DNA of 35,476 bases, from positions 1 through 35,476 of the forward strand of contig NZ_JAILWL010000007.1 in the NCBI RefSeq assembly GCF_025698965.1. The letters run 5' to 3'. Within the stretch, counting starts at the first letter, position 1; every line of letters starts with the position of its first letter. Below, piece by piece: positions 19,623-26,862 of the stretch. The notes below the pieces were generated by a model. It saw only the letters and a list, made by a program, of their open reading frames with translations, was not told where the DNA came from and made no database searches. The DNA is from Roseibium sp. Lineage in GTDB: Bacteria; Pseudomonadota; Alphaproteobacteria; Rhizobiales; Stappiaceae. The translations under genes and the position numbers were made by a program.

Positions 19623-20018
19623 GATTGAACTCGTTTGATGGTTGTTTGTCAGAAATGCAACTTCAGACAGTATATTTTTGACAATTAAGTAATTGCAACT
19701 ATTAAATAGTTTGATATTAGAATTATATTGCAGATAATTTTACAGGAAATGTGATTTTGAGTAATAATTGTGCGGCTTTAATTTATTATGTGAGTATTGT
19801 TTTGAATTTAATGTCCTGTGAGTTGCTTGTTTGAGTTTTTTTGTGGAATTTTTGCAATTCATATTCATGAATATTGTGAAAATCAGAATAAATTCTCCGC
19901 TTTATTTCCTGATGACTTCAGTGGAGGCAAGCGACACTACTCCAAACAACTGAAAATGCACCATTGCTTTGTTTGATGCGTTGAGTTGCACCGGGGGTAA
20001 TTCCAATTTCAAAAGGTG

Positions 20019-21233
20019 TTAGCCGGTCGTCGGCGGACCGCCCATTCCCCCCGGAGGAGGTGAGCGTTTCACAGGACCGTTCGCGGTCTTGTTTGCGCCG
20101 AGTTGACCTTTCTTTCCCTTTCGCCTGAACCAGGCCAAAATTGCTCCAACACTTCCGACGCCAAGCAGGCTGAGCAGCCCCTGGGTCGACTTGGCGAACT
20201 CTCCGATGGCAGACATCACGCGTCCGGCGCGCGTCCAGAAATCCACGGTAACGGTGATTGATTTTGGAAATTCATCGACCTTGAGACTGATCTCCTGGTC
20301 GCCGAAGACTACCTTGTTACGTACGCTGACCAGCAATTGACTGGCGTTTTCATCATCTGGCCTGACCGTCCATTCGAATGTGTCTTCTTCGCCATCGGGT
20401 ATCGTTCGCCAGACAAAGCCCTCCGGTTCGATGGTGAAGCCGGCGCCGCTCAGCTTGATGCCGACTTCCGGTGTTGTTCTGGTATCGGGAACATCAATCG
20501 TTTCCGGTTCCGCTGTTTGCCTCATCAACCCTTCTGCCGTCTGCGACGGTGCAACCGAAGTTTCACCGATCAGTCCACGCGTGACGGTAATAAAGGCATT
20601 GTGTTCCTTGTTGTGCTGCATGTCCGGAAAGAATTCACCAGTGACAGAGGTGACGCGTTGTTCGCGGCTCTCAACCTCTTCCAGAATTGCTTTCCGGATA
20701 TTGCTCGGCGCGTCCCTGTAAAGGGTCGCCAGTTCACCGAGTGAAGACATCTGGAGGTTTCGCAACAACTGAGGGTCGTTTTCACAACCGGCCAAGTGCG
20801 GAGAGTTTGTGCAATTGACCTGTGGGAATGTATTGGGCGGAAGATTGTAACCGGGAGAATTTGTGGTCGTTCCACCATTGAATTTGCCGACAACCGTCCC
20901 GCTGTTGCCTATGCCAAGACCGGTGTTCCCGCGATCCGTCCCGCCCCAGCCGGGGCTGTTTCCAATGTTGCCGTTTCCGTACCAGTAACTGCCGGATCCA
21001 TCGGTGGTCGAGGTTTCGGTGCCATCTCCACCGGATGCCGGTTCGATCAGTATGATATCCGAAACGTCGTGATCATCATCTGTTGTGGAAACCGGGGGAG
21101 GTACAATGTCGACAGATGTTGGAGCATCTGCATTCTGTGCTTTGAAAGAATTTGTTAACCAAAATGCAGCGCCTGCAACTATAACGGCGATTAAAGCGCC
21201 GAATATTACCAGTGTTTTATTTTTCTTCTCCAT
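20019..21233 (-). CDS. Uncharacterized membrane-anchored protein with N- and C-terminal TM segments
   Basis: N-terminal TM KTLVIFGALIAVIVAGAAFWL, Gly/Asn/Ser/Thr-rich linker, beta-rich region, C-terminal GLLSLLGVGSVGAILAWFRRKGKKG and a Pro/Gly tail. Confidence 0.75.
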   Translation of the reverse strand: MEKKNKTLVIFGALIAVIVAGAAFWLTNSFKAQNADAPTSVDIVPPPVSTTDDDHDVSDIILIEPASGGDGTETSTTDGSGSYWYGNGNIGNSPGWGGTDRGNTGLGIGNSGTVVGKFNGGTTTNSPGYNLPPNTFPQVNCTNSPHLAGCENDPQLLRNLQMSSLGELATLYRDAPSNIRKAILEEVESREQRVTSVTGEFFPDMQHNKEHNAFITVTRGLIGETSVAPSQTAEGLMRQTAEPETIDVPDTRTTPEVGIKLSGAGFTIEPEGFVWRTIPDGEEDTFEWTVRPDDENASQLLVSVRNKVVFGDQEISLKVDEFPKSITVTVDFWTRAGRVMSAIGEFAKSTQGLLSLLGVGSVGAILAWFRRKGKKGQLGANKTANGPVKRSPPPGGMGGPPTTG

Positions 21234-21462
21234 GACCCACCTTTGATGCGGTCATTTAAATAAGTATTTTCGGAAGTAGTTCGTTTTAACGTTGCGGAAT
21301 TATAGCGCACTTTTGCTGGTTGCGACAGGTCTTCCCGGATATCTGAGTCCAAATGCAGAGGGAAACTCATCCCTACGGCGAAATTCTCCGCCGGACCAAT
21401 CTGCACGAAATCTGCAGAAACCCTGAACAAGCCGTGCACCTGGGTGCCGCAGAACGAGCGCC

Positions 21463-21852
21463 ATGAAACAGATGACACGCCTGAAATTGACTTCCGCCGG
21501 CTCCTTGATTGCCGTCTTTGGTTTCGCTATCGCTTCGATCAGTGCCGTATTTCTGGTGGTGGAGGGAGCTGCCGCGACACCGCTGGAAACGCTTCCGGTT
21601 CGAAATATTCTCAATGATCCCGGCAGCGTAGTTTCACTATTCGCCGACAACTTCAATTCCATGACCTGCCGGATAGCAGCAATCGGCATACTGTTGCTTC
21701 TTGCCACGTGGTTGTGGCTCAGACTTCTTCCCCGGACGTCGCTCCACAAGCCGGTCACCAGACGAACACCTTCGGCATGCGGAAACAAGATCGTTATAGA
21801 TAGATCTCTGCCGCGCGGTCTGCTTCGTGATGGTTGGTGGCTGGAAAGCTAG
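21463..21852 (+). CDS. Small hypothetical membrane protein (2 TM)
   Basis: Hydrophobic segments SLIAVFGFAIASISAVFLVV and IAAIGILLLLATWLWLRLL; divergent from the 20019-21233 gene. Confidence 0.5.
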   Translation: MKQMTRLKLTSAGSLIAVFGFAIASISAVFLVVEGAAATPLETLPVRNILNDPGSVVSLFADNFNSMTCRIAAIGILLLLATWLWLRLLPRTSLHKPVTRRTPSACGNKIVIDRSLPRGLLRDGWWLES

Positions 21853-22120
21853 TGTAGTGAATTTGAAATTCACTTCATCAAGACCGCTCCTTCCGTGGCG
21901 AGTATCAAGTTAAAAAACCACACTAGGAACAAACACTTGTCAGTCACCCTTTTGAATAGGCAGTTCGTCGGAGTGCATTGAGAAATGGGACGAACCCCAG
22001 ATTTGGGTGACTGGCGCGAATTTGCAGTATACGGAGTGACTTGATAGCGCTTCGGGGCCGGTTCGGGTATTTCTAGTGTTCCGGTAATGAGCTGCGAACC
22101 CATTTGTCAGGATTGAAGAT

Positions 22121-22837
22121 TTGCAGACCCATACGATTCTCGTTGTTGATGATGATCCGCACATACGCGAGGTCATTTGCTTTGCGCTTCAAAAAGCATC
22201 TTATGGCTTTGAGGTAGCAGCGGATGGCAAGGAAGCGCTGGACAAGGCAACGCTCTGTGATCCGGCTTTGATTGTTCTTGATATCGGTCTGCCTGAAATG
22301 GACGGATTGGAAGTCTGCAAGCATTTGCGAAAAACTTCTGATGTGCCGGTGCTGTTCCTATCCGCGCGGGACGATGAGATTGATCGCATTGTCGGGTTGG
22401 AAATCGGTGCGGATGACTATGTAACCAAACCCTTCAGCCCGCGCGAACTGATCGCCCGGATCGGGGCAATTCTCAAACGATACGGGGCTCCTGCGCCCGT
22501 GCCGGAAGCAGGCGGCGAGGCCAGACTGCAAAATGGCATTCTGGAGCTGGTCAGGGAACAACGGCTTGTGCAGGTGAGTGACGAGCCGGTTGCTCTGACA
22601 GCGATCGAATTCGACATTCTAGCAGCGCTGCTCAGCCGTCCGAAAATCGTTTTTACACGCGAACAGATCCTGGAGAGAGCCTACAAGGACAACATTCACG
22701 TCTCCGACCGAACCATTGACAGCCACATCCGCAACATCCGCGCCAAACTCGGAGCCGCCGGGTGTGTAGACGCCATTGAAACGGTCCATGGCGTCGGTTT
22801 TCGGCTTGGGCCGTGCCACAACAGTCACACCGTCTAA
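22121..22837 (+). CDS. OmpR-family response regulator (second two-component system)
   Basis: HTILVVDDDPHIREVICFAL...LIVLDIGLPEMDGLEVCKHLRKTSDVPVLFLSARDDEIDRIVGLEIGADDYVTKPFSPRELIAR; winged helix. Apparent TTG start. Confidence 0.92.
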   Translation: MQTHTILVVDDDPHIREVICFALQKASYGFEVAADGKEALDKATLCDPALIVLDIGLPEMDGLEVCKHLRKTSDVPVLFLSARDDEIDRIVGLEIGADDYVTKPFSPRELIARIGAILKRYGAPAPVPEAGGEARLQNGILELVREQRLVQVSDEPVALTAIEFDILAALLSRPKIVFTREQILERAYKDNIHVSDRTIDSHIRNIRAKLGAAGCVDAIETVHGVGFRLGPCHNSHTV

Positions 22838-22843
22838 CCCGAG

Positions 22844-24436
22844 TTGATGTTGCTTTCGCCTTCCTTTCGCAACCGCTGGCGCCCACCGCTCAGCTTCGTC
22901 GTGGCCGTGGTGCTTGGTATCATGTTGCTGGTTCCACTCGGTGGGATCGTGTTTTTCCGGGTCTATGAAAACCAGCTCATCCAGACGACAGAAGCAGAAC
23001 TGATCGCACAGTCAGCGGCAATCGCAGCAACAACTGCGCAACAGCTGAAGGAGGTCGTGTATGAAAGCCTGCCCTTGGGCGCGAAGGCGCGTTCTCCCAA
23101 GACGCAGTATTCCTACCTCCGAAAGTCGCTTGGAGAATGGTCGCCTCAACTTCCGACGCTGGACCTCAACAAGACGCCGATCCTGCCAAGGCGACCTGCC
23201 GCCATACCATCCGATAAGCCTGTTCACGACGCTTTGAAATCCGTCGGGCAGAAAATCGATCCAATTCTTCAAGAGACTCAAAAGCTCACTCTGGCCGGGT
23301 TCCGTATACTTGACGCAAACGGTGTGGTGATTGCCGGGCGAGATGAAATCGGTCACTCGCTCGCCCATGTCAGCGAAGTCGGCAAAGCTCTTTCCGGACA
23401 ATATGCCAGCGCTCTGCGCGAGCGTATCGTCGACAATCCGCAACCCATCTATTCAATTAGCCGGGGAACGTCAGTGCGTGTGTTCACCGCGCTGCCGATC
23501 GTGGTGGACGGCCGAGTGGCGGGTGTCGTCTATGCATCGCGAACCCCCAGCAACATCCTGAAAGAAATGTTCTTGAAACGGGAAACCGTTTTCTGGGTTC
23601 TGGCCTTTGTGCTGGGAGCGACATTTGTCGTCGGGGTCATTTTCGTGCGCGCCATCTCAGGTCCAATCAGGGCTTTGACGGCCCGGTCGCTTAAAATCGG
23701 CAGTGGTGATCGCGACGCCCTGAAGCCACTGGCAACACATGGCAATCGGGAAATTTACGCGCTCTCGTCAAGCATGCTGGAAATGTCGCGCAAGCTGTTT
23801 GAACGCAATGACTACATCAACACATTTGCCAATCACGTCACGCATGAGATGAAGACACCGCTGACTTCCATTCAGGGGGCTGCGGAACTGCTGTTGGATG
23901 GCGGCGAAGGTTTGAGCGAAGCAGAGCGTAGCCGATTCCTGCAAAACATTTTGAGCGATACGGCTCGTGCGTCACGGCTCCTGAATCGGCTTCGGGAACT
24001 TGCCCGAGCCGACAGCATCGATATTGGTGGTTCGTGCCGGTTGGTTGAAGTCCTGGGTGAAATCGGCGCAACGCGGAAACAGCTGAACATTGAATGGGAT
24101 CGCGACTGCGTTTTGCCGCTGTCAAAGGAAAACGCCCGGATCGTGTTTGAAAACCTGATCGAAAATTCGCAGAAACATGGCGCGAGCACGGTTACAGTAT
24201 CCGTGACTGAAAGCGATGACGGGTTGACACTTCATATCGCCGACAATGGTGATGGGATTTCACCCGGTAATGCGGAACAGATTTTCGATCTCTTCTTCAC
24301 GACAAGACGGGAAGAGGGCGGCACCGGTATGGGGCTTGGTATCGTTCAAGCCGTACTTCAGGCGCATGGCGCAGTGATCCGCCTGAAACCGGACTGGGAT
24401 GCGGGGACCTGTTTCGAGATTTCGTTCGAACGATAA
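22844..24436 (+). CDS. Sensor histidine kinase, CreC-like organisation (periplasmic sensor, HAMP, HisKA, HATPase_c)
   Basis: FANHVTHEMKTPLTSIQGAAELL (H-box), ENLIENSQKHGAS, DNGDGISPGNAEQIFDLFFTTRREEGGTGMGLGIVQAVLQAHGA. Start TTG 22844 or ATG 22847. Confidence 0.92.
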   Translation: MMLLSPSFRNRWRPPLSFVVAVVLGIMLLVPLGGIVFFRVYENQLIQTTEAELIAQSAAIAATTAQQLKEVVYESLPLGAKARSPKTQYSYLRKSLGEWSPQLPTLDLNKTPILPRRPAAIPSDKPVHDALKSVGQKIDPILQETQKLTLAGFRILDANGVVIAGRDEIGHSLAHVSEVGKALSGQYASALRERIVDNPQPIYSISRGTSVRVFTALPIVVDGRVAGVVYASRTPSNILKEMFLKRETVFWVLAFVLGATFVVGVIFVRAISGPIRALTARSLKIGSGDRDALKPLATHGNREIYALSSSMLEMSRKLFERNDYINTFANHVTHEMKTPLTSIQGAAELLLDGGEGLSEAERSRFLQNILSDTARASRLLNRLRELARADSIDIGGSCRLVEVLGEIGATRKQLNIEWDRDCVLPLSKENARIVFENLIENSQKHGASTVTVSVTESDDGLTLHIADNGDGISPGNAEQIFDLFFTTRREEGGTGMGLGIVQAVLQAHGAVIRLKPDWDAGTCFEISFER

Positions 24437-24519
24437 CACCGGGTACCAGGTCCACACCTGAAATTCCGTGGCAACCGCCTTCCCAAAAAAAATGCAAATG
24501 ACCCTCGTATTTTTACTTG

Positions 24520-24975
24520 CGCTCCATTGCGAATGAGCGCATATACCGCGTGCCCAAATTCGCACGTGCCCGAGGTCGTTCATGGGGTGCCTTGTTTAAA
24601 GGACATCTCTTAAGGGGCCGCTGCCACATACACCGCCAAGGGGCGGGCAGCAGATCCGTACGGCTTAAAGCAACGACGTAAGAGGGCTTTTTTGGTCTCT
24701 GCCGGGGTATCCAACCTCCGGCGTCACTGAAGAGGCACTTGTTACATCCTTGCCCGACGTGCGGCTCGGTATTTCCGATCCAATCAACGGCATTTCCGAC
24801 GCGGGAAAGCGTTGCGCTGTTCGTCAGCTGCAATTGCCCAACCGTCGCTGCAGTCAACCCGGCCTCCGGTTCCATCCCGGGGGAGGCCCGGTGGGTATTG
24901 CAGCACCCTGCGACGTGAACCTGCAGCGCGCCTCATTGGCATAAGCGTGTATGCGGCCAGAATTGAGAGGGGAAA
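24520..24975 (+). ncRNA. speF leader: Probable speF-type cis-regulatory leader RNA (alphaproteobacterial ornithine decarboxylase leader)
   Basis: About 450 nt without a convincing main ORF, immediately 5' of ornithine decarboxylase; multiple GC-rich stems (GCTGCC...GGCAGC, CCGCC-AAGG-GGCGG, GCCGGGG...CCTCCGGC, GCCTCC...GGGGGAGGC). Boundaries approximate; no covariance model run. Confidence 0.7.
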
Positions 24976-24980
24976 TCCCC

Positions 24981-26111
24981 ATGAGCGAACGTATCCGCGA
25001 CTTCCTGCGACGACGCGACGACGATGGTCCCTGTGTTGTTGTCGATCTCGACATCGTGCGTGACAATTTCCAGGCATTTGCCAGGTCGCTGCCGGACACA
25101 TCCGTTTACTACGCGGTGAAAGCCAACCCGGCGCCGGAGATCCTGTCCCTTTTGGAGAGCCTCGGTTCGTCGTTTGACTGCGCTTCCGTCGGTGAAATTG
25201 AAATGGTTCTTGCGACAGGTGCTGCAGCCGATCGCATTTCCTACGGCAATACCATCAAGAAGGAGAAGGACATTGCGCGTGCCTTTGCATATGGCGTCCG
25301 GCTCTTTGCGGTCGACTGCGTCGAAGAAGTTGAAAAAATCGCCCGCGTCGCCCCGGGTGCAAAAGTCTTCTGCAGGGTCCTGTGCGACGGTGCCGGTGCC
25401 GAATGGCCGCTCTCCCGCAAATTCGGCTGCGATCCGGACATGGCGTCCGACGTCCTTGAACACGCCCATCGTCTCGGTCTTGTTGCCTACGGCGTCTCCT
25501 TCCATGTCGGCTCCCAGCAAGCCAACCTGCAAGCCTGGGATTTCGCTCTCGCCATGGCGTCCGACGTCTTCAAGGAAATGGCGCTGCGCGGCATCGAATT
25601 GAAAATGGTCAATATGGGTGGTGGGTTCCCGACCCGGTACCTGAAGGACATTCCCGGTGTGCCGAGTTACGGCGAGGCGATTTTTCATGCTCTGACCAAG
25701 CATTTCGGGAACCGGTTGCCATCCACAATCATTGAGCCGGGCCGCGGCATGGTCGGAAATGCGGGTGTTATCGAGGCGGAGGTTGTTCTGATCTCGAGAA
25801 AATCCGAGCAGGACGACGTGCGCTGGGTTTATCTCGATATCGGCAAATTTCATGGGCTGGCCGAGACCATGGACGAAGCGATCCGCTATCCGATCCGCAC
25901 GCCGAAAGACGGGGATGCGAAAACTCCCTGCGTGTTGGCCGGTCCGACTTGCGACAGCGTGGACGTGCTCTACGAAAAAACACCCTATGAGTTGCCGGTC
26001 AGTCTTTCGATTGGTGACAAGGTGCTGATCGAGGCCTGTGGTGCCTACACCACAACCTATTCCTCAGTTGGTTTTAACGGTTTCGCACCACTGGCGTCCT
26101 TCGTCATCTAG
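24981..26111 (+). CDS. Ornithine decarboxylase, PLP-dependent group IV (alanine-racemase fold)
   Basis: DTSVYYAVKANPAPEILSLLESLGSSFDCASVGEIEMVL (PLP Lys), VSFHVGSQQ, GGGFPTRY, EPGRGMVGNAG, LAGPTCDSVDVLYE. Could be dual ornithine/lysine. Confidence 0.93.
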   Translation: MSERIRDFLRRRDDDGPCVVVDLDIVRDNFQAFARSLPDTSVYYAVKANPAPEILSLLESLGSSFDCASVGEIEMVLATGAAADRISYGNTIKKEKDIARAFAYGVRLFAVDCVEEVEKIARVAPGAKVFCRVLCDGAGAEWPLSRKFGCDPDMASDVLEHAHRLGLVAYGVSFHVGSQQANLQAWDFALAMASDVFKEMALRGIELKMVNMGGGFPTRYLKDIPGVPSYGEAIFHALTKHFGNRLPSTIIEPGRGMVGNAGVIEAEVVLISRKSEQDDVRWVYLDIGKFHGLAETMDEAIRYPIRTPKDGDAKTPCVLAGPTCDSVDVLYEKTPYELPVSLSIGDKVLIEACGAYTTTYSSVGFNGFAPLASFVI

Positions 26112-26122
26112 GAACCTGAACC

Positions 26123-26674
26123 ATGATCTCGATCGTTAACGAGGCGCCGGAGCATTTCGGCGCGCGTGAACTTTTGCTCGACCGGTGCTTTGGTGAGGAC
26201 CGGTTCGCAAAAACGTCGGAGCGGTTGCGCGAAGGCCGGTTGCCGGTATTCGCCTTTGCCGCTCTGAACGAGGCCGGCCTTCTGGCCGGGACGGTGCGGC
26301 TGTGGTCCGTGGCGGACCGCAACGGAACTCAAAGTCTGTTGCTCGGACCACTTGCCGTTGCCCCGGAGTGCCGGGGACGGCAAGTTGGCGATCGGCTTTT
26401 GCGCCATGCGCTCAACCAGGTTGCCGTCCATGGCCACGGGTCTGTGATCCTGGTCGGGGATCAGCGCTATTATACCCGCTTCGGATTCTCGGCGGGATTG
26501 TTGAACCGGATCACTCTTCCAGGGCCAGTCGCCCATGACCGTTTTCTGGGATTGGAAATCGTTTCCGGTCAATTGTCATTGCTGAGTGGAGAAATTTCAG
26601 CTGCTGGTGAGAAAGCAGCTTCGCAGTTCTTTTCACCCGCTCTGCAATCTTTGTTGCCGGACAAATGTGTCTGA
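26123..26674 (+). CDS. GNAT-family N-acetyltransferase
   Basis: LLLGPLAVAPECRGRQVGDRLLRHALNQVAVHGHGSVILVGDQRYYTRFGFSAGLLNRITLPGPV. Confidence 0.92.
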   Translation: MISIVNEAPEHFGARELLLDRCFGEDRFAKTSERLREGRLPVFAFAALNEAGLLAGTVRLWSVADRNGTQSLLLGPLAVAPECRGRQVGDRLLRHALNQVAVHGHGSVILVGDQRYYTRFGFSAGLLNRITLPGPVAHDRFLGLEIVSGQLSLLSGEISAAGEKAASQFFSPALQSLLPDKCV

Positions 26675-26862
26675 CCCCAGGTTTGGTCGCCGGAAAATCT
26701 CAAGTAAACACTTGAAATTCTGTCGTAAACCGGTCACTGCTAATCGAAAGTGCATCTAGTGCGCTTCTGTGCATGGGGCGATTTCCAAAAGGGCTGCCTG
26801 AGAAATTTTTGACGTAGGCAGGCTTTCCGGCGATCGCTTAGCGAACGATTGGAGCCTGGAAC

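Noticed and set aside
24933-25853. 306-aa minus-strand ORF
   Set aside because: Antisense shadow of ornithine decarboxylase.
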